A DNA stretch of 64,000 bases from Streptomyces sp. SID8352 (GTDB lineage Bacteria > Actinomycetota > Actinomycetes > Streptomycetales > Streptomycetaceae): assembly GCF_009862265.1 (NCBI RefSeq), contig NZ_WWGX01000027.1:1-64000 (forward strand), in the 5' to 3' direction. Shown here piece by piece: positions 41,127 through 50,075 of the stretch (position 1 is its first letter; every line of letters starts with the position of its first letter). The translations under genes and the position numbers were made by a program. The notes below the pieces were generated by a model. It was not told the DNA's origin. It did no database searches and saw only the letters and a list, made by a program, of their open reading frames with translations.

Positions 41127-42833
41127 GTGGCGCAGGTGCCGCAGAGGTTCTTCGACGCTCTGGCGGTGCGCACCTGGTGCGGGCTGGCGCTGCGGGCGCT
41201 GGGCGGGGCGCGCGAGGAGATCGACGCGATCAACGTCTATCCGGTCGCGGACGGGGACACCGGCACCAACATGTACCTGACCGTGGAGTCCGCCGCCGCC
41301 GCCGTGGAGGCGGTGTTCGCCGCCCACGCGATGGGCGCGGACGGGGACACCGGGGACGGCGCCGGGGGCCCGACGACGGCCGAGGCCGCGGAGGCCATGG
41401 CGCACGGCGCGCTGATCGGCGCGCGCGGCAACTCCGGCACCATCCTGGCCCAGTTGCTGCGCGGCATGGCCCAGGTGCTGACCGCCGGGCCGGAGTCCGC
41501 CCCGGCCGGGGGCCCGGAGCTGCGGCGGGCCCTGCGCCGCGCCGCCGACTCCGCCCGGCAGGCCGTGGCCCATCCGGTCGAGGGCACCGTCCTGACCGTC
41601 GCCTCGGCCGCCGCCGACGCCGCCGACGCGGCGGGGGACGGCTGCGGGGAGGTGGCCCGCGCCGCGTACGCCGGAGCCCGCGAGGCGCTCGCCGGGACAC
41701 CGGAGCGGCTGCCCGTGCTGGCCCGCGCCGGGGTCGTCGACGCCGGGGGGCGGGGGCTGGTGGCGGTGCTCGGGGCGCTGGTCCAGACGCTGACGGGGGA
41801 GCCGCCCGATCCGGGCCGGGGGCCGGTCCCCGCGTTCGTGGCGCCCGCGCGGGCGGTGGACGTCCCGTCCGGCGCCGGGGGGTGCGCCTGCGACGACGAC
41901 GCCGGGGCCGGACCGGCCTTCGAGGTGACGTATCTGCTGGAGGCGGGCGACGAGGCCGTCGCCCGGCTGCGGGGGCGGCTCGACGCCCTCGGGGACTCCC
42001 TCGTGGTGGTCGGCGGCGACGGGCTGTGGAACGTGCACGTCCACGTCGACGACGCGGGCGCCGCCGTGGAGGCGGGCGTCGAGGCCGGGCGGCCCCACCG
42101 CATCCGGATCACCCACTTCGGCGCCGGTCAGGGCCACGCGGCCGGGACCGAGCGCCCGGCCCGCGAGCGGGCGCAGCGGGCCGTGGTCGCCGTCGTGCCG
42201 GGCGAGGGGCTGGCCGGGCTGTACACGGGGGCGGGCGCCACCGCGGTGCTCGCCCGCCCGGGGGAGCCGCCCGCCAGCGGGGAGCTGGTGCAGGCCGTGC
42301 GGCTGGCGCACGCCCGGGAGGTCGTGCTGCTGCCCAACGACGACGAGCTGCGCCACACCGCCGCCGCGGCGGCCGAGCAGGCGCGCGCGGAGGGCGTCCG
42401 GGTCGCCCTGATCCCGACCCGCTCGGCGGTCCAGGGCATCGCCGCGCTGGCGGTGCACGAGCCGGAGCGGCGCTTCGACGAGGACGTGGTGGCGATGACC
42501 TCGGCGGCCGGGGCGACCCGGCACGCGGAGGTCACCGTGGCCGAGCACCGGTCCTGGACCTCGGCCGGCATCTGCCAGGCCGGTGACGTGCTCGGCCTCG
42601 TCGACGGGGACGTGGCCGTCATCGGAACGGACGTCGCCCAGGTCGCCGCCACCGTCCTGGACCGGATGCTCGCGGCGGGCGGGGAACTCGTCACCCTCGT
42701 CCTGGGGGCCGGGGCGCCCCCGACCGTCGCCCCGTACCTGGAGGCCCGGGTCCGGGACTCCTACCTGGCCGTCGACGCCGTCACCTACCAGGGCGGCCAC
42801 CAGGGCTCCCTGCTCCTCATCGGAGTGGAGTGA
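41127..42833 (+). CDS. DAK2 domain fatty-acid kinase-like protein (FakA-type)
   Basis: This 568-residue protein has an N-terminal DAK2 kinase domain (about 1-210: NVYPVADGDTGTNMYLTVESA, GALIGARGNSGTILAQLLRG, VDAGGRGLVAVLGAL) and a middle/C-terminal FakA-like region ending in YQGGHQGSLLLIGVE. FakA phosphorylates fatty acids presented by FakB proteins. The Asp-rich metal-binding motif DGDTGTNM is intact. The gene order rpmB-DAK2-recG is conserved across Gram-positive bacteria. GGGAGGCAC precedes the GTG at 41127; the longer open frame extends over the divergent rpmB. FakB partners are not in the window. Confidence 0.9.
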   Translation: MAQVPQRFFDALAVRTWCGLALRALGGAREEIDAINVYPVADGDTGTNMYLTVESAAAAVEAVFAAHAMGADGDTGDGAGGPTTAEAAEAMAHGALIGARGNSGTILAQLLRGMAQVLTAGPESAPAGGPELRRALRRAADSARQAVAHPVEGTVLTVASAAADAADAAGDGCGEVARAAYAGAREALAGTPERLPVLARAGVVDAGGRGLVAVLGALVQTLTGEPPDPGRGPVPAFVAPARAVDVPSGAGGCACDDDAGAGPAFEVTYLLEAGDEAVARLRGRLDALGDSLVVVGGDGLWNVHVHVDDAGAAVEAGVEAGRPHRIRITHFGAGQGHAAGTERPARERAQRAVVAVVPGEGLAGLYTGAGATAVLARPGEPPASGELVQAVRLAHAREVVLLPNDDELRHTAAAAAEQARAEGVRVALIPTRSAVQGIAALAVHEPERRFDEDVVAMTSAAGATRHAEVTVAEHRSWTSAGICQAGDVLGLVDGDVAVIGTDVAQVAATVLDRMLAAGGELVTLVLGAGAPPTVAPYLEARVRDSYLAVDAVTYQGGHQGSLLLIGVE

Positions 42834-43392
42834 CGGAACCCCCGGCTCCCGGCCGGGACGGGGCCGGCCTCCGGACCGATGCCCCGGCCGGGTCCGGCCC
42901 CGGCCCCAGACCCGGCCGCGGGCTCCGGCTCCCGCCGGACCGCCCTCCTGCCGGGCCGTCCCTTGGTCGGGACGCCGCCGCCCGGCGCGTCCGGATGGGC
43001 GCGCCCGTCACCGCACGGGACCCCTGGGGGCCGGGAAGCGCCCCCGCTCCGCGCGGTCCGGGCCCCGGCGTGGGTGCCGGGCGCGGACTTCTGCCGGGCT
43101 GTTCCCCGCCGGGCACTTCCTCCGGCGGGCCGTCCCGTCGCCGGGGTGCCTGCCGCCGTGCGGCGCCCGTGGCCCCGTGGGCGGCGCCCGTGGTCCCGTG
43201 GGTGGCGCCCTCACTCCGCAGGACTCCCGGCCCCGGGAGGCGGTGCCCCGTTCCGCGGGACCCGGGGCCGCGCCCCCGTTCCGCGGGAGCCTCGCCCCGG
43301 ACGCGCCTCCGGAGGCGGTCTCCGGGCCGGTCGTGGAGGGTCCGGGCGGGTGGCGGGCCGTGGTTGTCGGTGGCGTGGTGTGCAATGGGGGC
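42834..43392. other. Gene-free spacer between the DAK2 gene and recG
   Basis: About 560 bases have extreme GC content and no credible start or codon bias. A 21-base unit, roughly CGGCGCCCGTGGCCCCGTGG plus G, is repeated twice with one change at 43161-43202. The last 60 bases are less GC-rich (GTGGTTGTCGGTGGCGTGGTG) and likely hold the recG promoter. Confidence 0.5.
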
Positions 43393-45600
43393 GTGTCCGA
43401 ACCGCGTGATTCCCTGCGACAGCCGCTGACGTCGGTGCTCGGCCCCGCCACCGCGAAGGTGATGGCCGAGCACCTCGGTCTGCACACCGTCGGCGACCTC
43501 CTGCACCACTACCCCCGCAGATACGAGGAGCGCGGCCAGCTCACGCACCTCGCCGACCTCCCCATGGACGAGCACGTCACCGTGGTCGCCCAGGTCGCGG
43601 ACGCCCGGCTGCACACCTTCGCCTCCCCCAGGGCGCCGCGCGGCAAGGGCCAGCGCCTCGAAGTGACCATCACGGACGGCAGCGGCCGGGTCCAGCTCGT
43701 CTTCTTCGGCAACGGCGTCCACAAGCCCCACAAGGACCTGCTGCCCGGCACCCGCGCGATGTTCGCGGGCAAGGTCTCCGTCTTCAACCGGCGCCTCCAG
43801 CTCGCCCACCCCGCCTACGAACCGCTGAGCGGCGAGGGCGACGGGGAGGCCGCCGAATCCTGGGCGGGCACCCTGATCCCGCTGTACCCGGCCACCGCCA
43901 AGCTGGAGTCCTGGAAGCTCGCCAAGGCCGTCCAGACGGTGCTGCCCAGCGCCGAGGAGGCCGTCGACCCGCTCCCCGGGTCCCTGCGCGAGGGCCGGGG
44001 CCTGCTCCCGCTGCCCGAGGCCCTGCGGAGGATCCACCGCCCGCGGACCCGGGCGGACGTCGAGGACGCCCGCGCCCGCCTCAAGTGGGACGAGGCGTTC
44101 GTCCTCCAGGTCGCCCTCGCCCGCCGCCGGCACGCCGAGACCCAGCTCCCCGCCGTCCCCCGGAGACCCGGTCCGGACGGGCTGCTCGCCGCCTTCGACG
44201 AGCGGCTCCCCTTCACCCTCACCGACGGCCAGACGCGGGTCTCCCGCGAGATCTTCGACGACCTCGCCACCGACCACCCCATGCACCGCCTCCTCCAGGG
44301 CGAGGTCGGCAGCGGCAAGACCATGGTCGCCCTGCGCGCCATGCTCGCCGTCGTCGACGCGGGCGGACAGGCCGCGATGCTCGCGCCCACCGAGGTCCTC
44401 GCCCAGCAGCACCACCGGTCGATCGTCGAGATGATGGGCGCGCTGGCCGAGGGCGGCACCCTCGGCGCCGCCGAGCACGCCACCGGGGTGACCCTGCTCA
44501 CCGGCTCCATGGGCGCCGCCGCCCGGCGCGCCGCCCTGCTCGACCTGGTCACCGGCGAGGCCGGCATCGTCATCGGCACCCACGCCCTGATCGAGGACAA
44601 GGTGCGCTTCCACGACCTCGGCCTGGTCGTCGTCGACGAACAGCACCGCTTCGGCGTGGAGCAGCGCGACGCCCTGCGCGGCAAGGGCGCGCAGCCCCCG
44701 CACCTGCTCGTGATGACCGCCACGCCCATCCCGCGCACCGTCGCCATGACCGTCTTCGGCGACCTGGAGACCTCCGTCCTCGACCAGCTCCCGGCAGGGC
44801 GCTCCCCGATCGCCAGCCATGTCGTCCCCGCCGCCGACAAGCCCCACTTCCTCACCCGCGCCTGGGAGCGGGTGCGCGAGGAGGTCTCCGGCGGCCACCA
44901 GGCGTACGTCGTCTGCCCGCGCATCGGCGACGAGGAGGAGACTCCCGGCCCGAAGGCGCCGGCCGGTGGCGCCGAGGCCGACCGGCGCCCCCCGCTCGCC
45001 GTCCTCGACGTGGCCGAGCAGCTCGCCGGAGGGCCCCTGCTGGGGCTGCGGGTCGAGGTGCTGCACGGCAGGATGCCCCCCGACGACAAGGACGCCGTCA
45101 TGCGCCGCTTCGCGGCCGGCGAGACCGACGTCCTGGTCGCCACCACCGTCATCGAGGTCGGCGTCAACGTGCCCAACGCCACCGCCATGGTGATCCTGGA
45201 CGCGGACCGCTTCGGCGTCTCCCAGCTCCACCAGTTGCGCGGCCGGGTCGGCCGCGGCTCGGCCCCGGGGCTGTGCCTGCTGGTCACCGAGATGCCCGCG
45301 GCGAGCGCCGCCCGGACCCGGCTGGACGCCGTCGCCGGGACCCTGGACGGCTTCGAGCTGTCCCGGCTCGACCTCGAACAGCGCCGCGAGGGCGACGTCC
45401 TGGGCCAGGCCCAGTCCGGCGTCCGGACCTCGCTGCGGGTGCTCACCGTCATCGAGGACGAGGAGATCATCGCCCAGGCCCGGGAGGAGGCCGCCGCCAC
45501 CGTGGCCGCCGACCCGGAGCTGGCCGGGCTGCCCGCGCTGCGCACCGCCCTGGACGCGCTCCTGGACGAGGAGCGGGAGCAGTACCTGGAGAAGGGCTGA
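43393..45600 (+). CDS. recG: ATP-dependent DNA helicase RecG
   Basis: This 735-residue RecG remodels stalled forks and Holliday junctions. The wedge/OB domain lies about 60-160 (YPRRYEERGQL, VQLVFFGNGVHKP). Helicase motifs follow: HRLLQGEVGSGKTMVALRAML (Walker A), APTEVLAQQHH, VVVDEQHRFGVEQRDAL (DEQH box), LVMTATPIPRTVAMTVFGD and GRVGRGSAPGLC. The C-terminal tail after motif VI is intact. The GTG start gives a standard actinobacterial N-terminus (LRQPLTSVLGPATAKVMAEHLGL); no strong ribosome binding site is seen. rsmD follows by 147 bases. Confidence 0.97.
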   Translation: MSEPRDSLRQPLTSVLGPATAKVMAEHLGLHTVGDLLHHYPRRYEERGQLTHLADLPMDEHVTVVAQVADARLHTFASPRAPRGKGQRLEVTITDGSGRVQLVFFGNGVHKPHKDLLPGTRAMFAGKVSVFNRRLQLAHPAYEPLSGEGDGEAAESWAGTLIPLYPATAKLESWKLAKAVQTVLPSAEEAVDPLPGSLREGRGLLPLPEALRRIHRPRTRADVEDARARLKWDEAFVLQVALARRRHAETQLPAVPRRPGPDGLLAAFDERLPFTLTDGQTRVSREIFDDLATDHPMHRLLQGEVGSGKTMVALRAMLAVVDAGGQAAMLAPTEVLAQQHHRSIVEMMGALAEGGTLGAAEHATGVTLLTGSMGAAARRAALLDLVTGEAGIVIGTHALIEDKVRFHDLGLVVVDEQHRFGVEQRDALRGKGAQPPHLLVMTATPIPRTVAMTVFGDLETSVLDQLPAGRSPIASHVVPAADKPHFLTRAWERVREEVSGGHQAYVVCPRIGDEEETPGPKAPAGGAEADRRPPLAVLDVAEQLAGGPLLGLRVEVLHGRMPPDDKDAVMRRFAAGETDVLVATTVIEVGVNVPNATAMVILDADRFGVSQLHQLRGRVGRGSAPGLCLLVTEMPAASAARTRLDAVAGTLDGFELSRLDLEQRREGDVLGQAQSGVRTSLRVLTVIEDEEIIAQAREEAAATVAADPELAGLPALRTALDALLDEEREQYLEKG

Positions 45601-45747
45601 GCCCGGCCCGGCGGGAGCGCACCGGTGCCCGGCGCCTGCCAGACTGGACCCGCACCGTCGCGATCCCGGCCAGCCGCGGCCCGTACCGCCCCGGCCGGGC
45701 CACGCCCGCCCCGTGCCACCCGCCGACCCACGACCAAGGACCCCCAG

Positions 45748-46335
45748 ATGACCCGCGTGATCGCCGGCAAGGCCGGCGGACGCCGCCTCGCCGTCCCGCC
45801 CGGGACCGGCACCCGGCCCACCTCCGACCGCGCGCGCGAGGGACTCTTCTCCACCTGGCAGTCCCTGCTCGGCGGCCCGCTCGACGGCGACCGCGTCCTC
45901 GACCTGTACGCCGGCTCCGGCGCCGTCGGCCTGGAGGCGCTCTCCCGGGGCGCCGGCCACGTCCTGCTCGTCGAGGCGGACGCCCGCGCCGCCCGCACCG
46001 TCCGCGACAACGCCCGTGCCCTCGGGCTCCTCGGCGCCGAGGTCCGGCCGGGCCGGGCGGAGCAGATCGTCCACGCCGCGCCCCCGGCCGAGCCGTACGG
46101 CGTCGTCTTCCTGGACCCGCCCTACGCCGTCTCCGACGACGATCTCCGCGAGATCCTCCTCACACTCCGCACCGGGGGCTGGCTCACCGCCGACGCGCTC
46201 GTCACCGTGGAGCGCAGCACCAGAGGCGGTGAATTCCGCTGGCCGGACGGCTTCGACGCGCTCCGCTCCCGTCGCTACGGAGAGGGAACGTTTTGGTACG
46301 GTCGCGCCGCCCCCGCGTGCGAAGCCGCACGATGA
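45748..46335 (+). CDS. rsmD: 16S rRNA (guanine(966)-N(2))-methyltransferase
   Basis: This 195-residue SAM-dependent methyltransferase shows MTRVIAGKAGGRRLAVPPG, the substrate-loop TRPTSDRAREGLFS, the SAM motif VLDLYAGSGAVGLEALSRGA (about 50-70) and the catalytic FLDPPYAVSDDDL (DPPY). It methylates G966 of 16S rRNA in the small subunit. The stop overlaps the region just before coaD, and the rsmD-coaD pair is conserved in many bacteria. The ATG was chosen because the conserved N-terminus begins there; its ribosome binding site is CAAGGACCCCC. Confidence 0.96.
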   Translation: MTRVIAGKAGGRRLAVPPGTGTRPTSDRAREGLFSTWQSLLGGPLDGDRVLDLYAGSGAVGLEALSRGAGHVLLVEADARAARTVRDNARALGLLGAEVRPGRAEQIVHAAPPAEPYGVVFLDPPYAVSDDDLREILLTLRTGGWLTADALVTVERSTRGGEFRWPDGFDALRSRRYGEGTFWYGRAAPACEAAR

Positions 46336-46361
46336 CCGGACCGGAGAGCGAGGAACCCCAA

Positions 46362-46841
46362 GTGCGCCGCGCCGTCTGTCCCGGGTCGTTCGACCCCATC
46401 ACCAACGGACACCTCGACATCATCGCCCGTGCCTCCAGCCTCTACGACGAGGTCTATGTGGCGGTGATGATCAACCAGTCGAAGAAGGGCCTCTTCACGA
46501 TCGAGGAGCGCATCGACTTCATCCGCCAGGTCACCGCCGAGTACGGGAACATCCGCGTGGAGTCCTTCCACGGGCTCCTCGTCGACTTCTGCAAGCAGCG
46601 CGAGATCCCCGCCATCGTCAAGGGCCTGCGCGCCGTCAGCGACTTCGACTACGAACTCCAGATGGCCCAGATGAACAACGGCCTCTCCGGCGTCGAGACC
46701 CTCTTCATCCCCACCAACCCCACCTACAGCTTCCTGTCGTCCTCGCTGGTCAAGGAGGTCGCGACCTGGGGCGGCGACGTCGCCCACCTGGTGCCGCCAC
46801 TGGTCCTGGGCCCCCTCACCGCGCGGCTGCGCGGGGAGTGA
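46362..46841 (+). CDS. coaD: Phosphopantetheine adenylyltransferase
   Basis: This 159-residue CoaD transfers AMP from ATP to 4-phosphopantetheine, the penultimate CoA step. Motifs are CPGSFDPITNGHLDIIARAS (TNGH active site), VKGLRAVSDFDYELQMAQMN and YSFLSSSLVKEVA. I chose the GTG at 46362 because GAGGA sits seven bases upstream and the length (159) equals the family standard. An ATG at 46332 overlapping the rsmD stop would add ten residues. The last eight codons with the stop belong to a 34-base unit that is repeated once immediately downstream (46852-46885). Confidence 0.96.
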   Translation: MRRAVCPGSFDPITNGHLDIIARASSLYDEVYVAVMINQSKKGLFTIEERIDFIRQVTAEYGNIRVESFHGLLVDFCKQREIPAIVKGLRAVSDFDYELQMAQMNNGLSGVETLFIPTNPTYSFLSSSLVKEVATWGGDVAHLVPPLVLGPLTARLRGE

Positions 46842-46885
46842 CCGCGCCGCCACCGCGCGGCCGCGCGGGGAGTGACCGCGCCGCG
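46818..46885. repeat. 34-base tandem duplication of the coaD 3' end
   Basis: Two adjacent 34-base units (46818-46851 and 46852-46885) differ at only two bases. The first contains the end of coaD with its TGA; the second repeats the sequence, including a second TGA context, in non-coding DNA. It looks like a recent slippage duplication. Confidence 0.85.
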
Positions 46886-46994
46886 CGCCGGGCCGGGAGC
46901 CTGACAAACCGTCACCCGGTGTCCCACCGGCACCCCGGGGTCGTACAGTCGTCCCGTCCGTCTCCAACACAGTCGTAGAGAGTGGCGAGCCACG

Positions 46995-48107
46995 GTGGAC
47001 GTGCAGAAGAAGCTCGACGAGATCACCGGGTTGGTCTCGGGCGCCCGCGCCATGCCCATGTCCGCCTCGTGCGTGATCAACCGCGCCGAGCTGCTCGCCC
47101 TGCTGGAGGAGCTCCGCGCCGACCTGCCCGGCTCCCTCGCCCAGGCCCGGGAGCTGATCGGCGACCGCGAGCAGATGGTCGCCCGGGCCCGCGAGGAGGC
47201 CGGGCGGATCATCGAGGGCGCCCACGCCGAGCGCGGCTCCCTGATCTCCGGCACCGAGGTCGCCCGCCGCTCCCAGGCCGAGGCCGACCGCATCCTCGGC
47301 GACGCCCGCCAGGAGGCCGAGGAGGTCCGCGCCGAGGCCGACGACTACGTCGACTCCAAGCTCGCCAACTTCGAGGTCGTCCTCACCAAGACCCTCGGCT
47401 CCGTCGGCCGCGGCCGGGAGAAGCTCCTGGGCACCGGGCCCGGCCTGGACGAGAACGGCTACGAGGACGAGGACGCCCCCGAGCGCAGCCACGACCCGGA
47501 GATCCTGCGCCGCGACGCCGACGCCTACGTCGACGCCAAGCTCGGCGCCTTCGAGGCGGTGCTCGCCAAGACCCTGGAGGCGGTCGGCCGGGGCCGCCAG
47601 AAGCTCCACGGCCGGATCGCCACCGACGACCTCGGCGCCCTCGCCGACGACCCGACCACCTTCCAGCACTCCAGCGACGCCGACTACCTCGCGGACCTCG
47701 CCGCCCTCGCCGAGACCCCGGCCGGGCCGCCCAGGCAGCGGGAGTACGCCGCCCCGGAGCCCGCGGTGGCCCACGCCGCCCCGGAGCCGCCCCAGCCGGC
47801 GTACGGCTATCCGCAGCAGCAGGGCGCCGATCCGTACTCCGGCGGCTACCAGCAGGGATACGACGGCGGCCAGGACGCCTACGGCTACCCCGACCGGCAG
47901 CCCGACCCGTACGCCTACCAGGGCTACGACGGCGGGCAGGGGGCCGCCTACGACGCCACCCCGTCCTACGCCCAGCCGCAGCAGCTCCCGCCGTCCCCGG
48001 GGGCCGCGCCGCAGCAGCCGCAGGCCCTCGACGAGACCAGTCTCTTCGACACCAGCATGATCAGCGCCGAGCAGCTCAGGGCCTACGAGCAGGGGCGCGG
48101 TCTCTGA
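46995..48107 (+). CDS. DivIVA/SepIVA-like coiled-coil protein
   Basis: This 370-residue protein begins with MDVQKKLDEITGLVSGARAM and a long coiled coil (about 35-140, rich in Glu, Ala, Arg). Two near-identical 33-residue blocks follow, at about 114-146 and 174-206 (YVDSKLANFEVVLTKTL and YVDAKLGAFEAVLAKTL). The C-terminal 140 residues are Tyr/Gln/Pro-rich with YPQQQG and YDGGQ-type repeats. The family, encoded near coaD and yceD-rpmF-rnc, includes mycobacterial SepIVA, a septum-associated DivIVA relative; a role in cell division or tip growth is inferred. The GTG start is weakly supported; a second GTG two codons later is possible. Confidence 0.88.
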   Translation: MDVQKKLDEITGLVSGARAMPMSASCVINRAELLALLEELRADLPGSLAQARELIGDREQMVARAREEAGRIIEGAHAERGSLISGTEVARRSQAEADRILGDARQEAEEVRAEADDYVDSKLANFEVVLTKTLGSVGRGREKLLGTGPGLDENGYEDEDAPERSHDPEILRRDADAYVDAKLGAFEAVLAKTLEAVGRGRQKLHGRIATDDLGALADDPTTFQHSSDADYLADLAALAETPAGPPRQREYAAPEPAVAHAAPEPPQPAYGYPQQQGADPYSGGYQQGYDGGQDAYGYPDRQPDPYAYQGYDGGQGAAYDATPSYAQPQQLPPSPGAAPQQPQALDETSLFDTSMISAEQLRAYEQGRGL

Positions 48108-48275
48108 GCCCCGACCGCCCCGGCGGGGCCCGGCCGCAGGGGCCGCCGGGAACCGGATTGGGACGAGAGCCGATGGTCAAGTATCCTGGCTCCTCGGTCG
48201 CGCCTATGTCCGCGATCAGCGCTGCCCGGGGACACCGCAGGGCGGCGTTCCTCCCCCCGTCGTGAAGATCCAGCC

Positions 48276-48947
48276 ATGAAGACCGAAAGCAGGACGGCCC
48301 TGAACACGCGCCTCGACCACCGCGATCCCCTCGTGTTCGACACACACGAGCTGGGACGGCGGCCCGGTGCGCTCCAGCGCCTCACCCGCACGGTCGACGC
48401 ACCCCGGGACCTCGGTGTCCCGGGAGTCATCGGAGTGCCGGAAGGCACCCCGCTCGAGCTGGAGCTGCGGCTGGAGTCGGTCATGGAGGGGGTGCTCGTC
48501 ACGGGCACCGCCCGTGCCCGGGCCGAGGGGGAGTGCGTAAGGTGTCTGGAGCCGGTCGGGCAGCAGCTCGAAGCGGAGTTCCAGGAGATGTTCTCGTACC
48601 CTGACGCCGACGACCGGGGCCGCCTGACCGCGGAACCGGGCGACGACGCCGAGGACGACGAGGACAGGCTCTTCGTCGAGGACGGTCTGATCGGCCTCGA
48701 GACCGTGCTGCGTGATGCGGTGGTGCTCGCACTGCCGATGCAGCCGGTGTGCCGGGAGGACTGCCCGGGTCTGTGTTCCGAGTGCGGAGCGCGCCTGGCG
48801 GACGATCCGGACCACCACCACGACGCCGTCGACATCCGTTGGGCGGCATTGCAGGGACTCGCCGGATCACTCGGAGACGGCGAGAAGGACGATATGAGCG
48901 GCGACGCGCCTCGTTCAGCAGACGCCGCCGAGAAGCAGGAGAAGTAG
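48276..48947 (+). CDS. YceD/DUF177 family protein
   Basis: This 223-residue DUF177 protein has an N-terminal region ([19 protein letters not shown]), an RNA-associated core ([21 protein letters not shown]) and a Cys pattern ECVRC and [12 protein letters not shown] that probably binds zinc. A disordered acidic C-terminus follows. Members are encoded directly before rpmF in most bacteria and affect 23S rRNA or large-subunit maturation in several organisms; here the rpmF GTG begins three bases after its stop. Start assignment rests on the ATG at 48276; the upstream spacer is 168 bases and likely holds the promoter of the yceD-rpmF-rnc-mutM operon. Confidence 0.93.
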   Translation: MKTESRTALNTRLDHRDPLVFDTHELGRRPGALQRLTRTVDAPRDLGVPGVIGVPEGTPLELELRLESVMEGVLVTGTARARAEGECVRCLEPVGQQLEAEFQEMFSYPDADDRGRLTAEPGDDAEDDEDRLFVEDGLIGLETVLRDAVVLALPMQPVCREDCPGLCSECGARLADDPDHHHDAVDIRWAALQGLAGSLGDGEKDDMSGDAPRSADAAEKQEK

Positions 48948-48949
48948 CC

Positions 48950-49123
48950 GTGGCTGTTCCGAAGCGGAAGATGTCGCGCAGCAACACGCGCCACCGCCGG
49001 TCGCAGTGGAAGGCTGCGGTCCCCACCCTGGTTGCGTGCGAGCGCTGCCACGAGCCCAAGCTGCAGCACATCGCGTGCCCGTCGTGCGGCACCTACAACA
49101 AGCGCCAGGTCCTCGAGGTCTGA
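48950..49123 (+). CDS. rpmF: 50S ribosomal protein L32
   Basis: This 57-residue L32 begins [20 protein letters not shown] and has a zinc ribbon with CERC and CPSC pairs (residues 30-33 and 43-46), so it is the zinc-dependent form. The GTG lies two bases after the YceD stop, and GCAGGAGAAG supplies the ribosome binding site. rnc follows after 19 bases. Ribosome assembly factors and RNase III are thus expressed together. Confidence 0.97.
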   Translation: MAVPKRKMSRSNTRHRRSQWKAAVPTLVACERCHEPKLQHIACPSCGTYNKRQVLEV

Positions 49124-49142
49124 GCGGCTGGTGAGAGGCACT

Positions 49143-50000
49143 GTGTCCACTGCCAAGAAGGCGGAAGACGCCGAAGCCAGCGGTCCCCGTCGACGCGGGG
49201 GCGCCGCGGGCGACAAGCAGGCCTCGTCCCACACGCTTCTGGAAGGGCGGCTCGGCTACGAGATCGAGTCCGCCCTTCTGGTGCGCGCGCTGACCCACCG
49301 TTCCTACGCGTACGAGAACGGCGGTCTGCCGACGAACGAGCGGCTGGAGTTCCTCGGTGACTCCGTCCTCGGCCTCGTCGTCACCGACACGCTGTACCGC
49401 ACCCACCCCGACCTGCCCGAGGGCCAGCTGGCCAAGCTGCGGGCCGCGGTGGTCAACTCGCGTGCGCTGGCACAGGTGAGCCGCGGGCTCGACCTGGGCT
49501 CCTTCATCCGGCTCGGCCGCGGTGAAGAGGGAACGGGCGGCCGGGACAAGGCGTCCATCCTCGCCGACACCCTCGAAGCGGTGATCGGCGCCGTCTACCT
49601 CGACCGGGGGCTCGACGCGGCGTCGGAGCTGGTGCACCGGCTGTTCGACCCGCTGATCGAGAAGTCCTCCAACCTCGGTGCCGGACTGGACTGGAAGACC
49701 AGCCTCCAGGAGCTCACCGCGACCGAGGGGCTCGGTGTCCCCGAGTACCTGGTCACGGAGACCGGCCCGGACCACGAGAAGACCTTCACTGCTGCCGCCC
49801 GCGTCGGAGGCGTCTCGTACGGCACCGGCACCGGCCGCAGCAAGAAGGAGGCCGAGCAGCAGGCCGCGGAGTCCGCCTGGCGGTCCATCCGCGCCGCCGC
49901 CGACGAACGCGCCCGCGCGGACGCGGACGCCGTCGACGCCACCGCTGTCGACGCCACCGCCGACGGGGCGTCCGCCGACGGGGCGTCCGCGCCGGCCTGA
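49143..50000 (+). CDS. rnc: Ribonuclease III
   Basis: This 285-residue RNase III (AbsB in S. coelicolor) cleaves double-stranded RNA during rRNA and mRNA processing and is a global regulator of antibiotic synthesis. A 40-residue basic/disordered N-terminus precedes the catalytic domain (about 40-190: [21 protein letters not shown] signature, metal-binding [13 protein letters not shown]). A dsRBD follows (about 195-260, [32 protein letters not shown]) and an Asp/Ala-rich tail with [18 protein letters not shown] repeats. I chose the GTG at 49143 (AGAGG upstream); GTG 49131 would add four residues. Confidence 0.96.
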   Translation: MSTAKKAEDAEASGPRRRGGAAGDKQASSHTLLEGRLGYEIESALLVRALTHRSYAYENGGLPTNERLEFLGDSVLGLVVTDTLYRTHPDLPEGQLAKLRAAVVNSRALAQVSRGLDLGSFIRLGRGEEGTGGRDKASILADTLEAVIGAVYLDRGLDAASELVHRLFDPLIEKSSNLGAGLDWKTSLQELTATEGLGVPEYLVTETGPDHEKTFTAAARVGGVSYGTGTGRSKKEAEQQAAESAWRSIRAAADERARADADAVDATAVDATADGASADGASAPA

Positions 50001-50015
50001 CCGACACCGCACGGC

Positions 50016-50050
50016 CCGAGCGCCCGTCCCCGTCCGGGGCGGGCGCTCGG
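50016..50050 (+). terminator. Hairpin between rnc and mutM
   Basis: CCGAGCGCCCG and CGGGCGCTCGG form a perfect 11-bp outer stem with an inner CCCC/GGGG pairing and loop GTCC. It may terminate or attenuate the yceD-rpmF-rnc transcript before mutM. Confidence 0.75.
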
Positions 50051-50075
50051 CGTGCCCGCCGTGGGAGAAGCACAC

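Noticed and set aside
42817..46074. Long minus-strand open frame across recG and rsmD
   Set aside because: Product is Gly/Ala/Val-rich without domains; recG and rsmD on the plus strand have complete motif sets.
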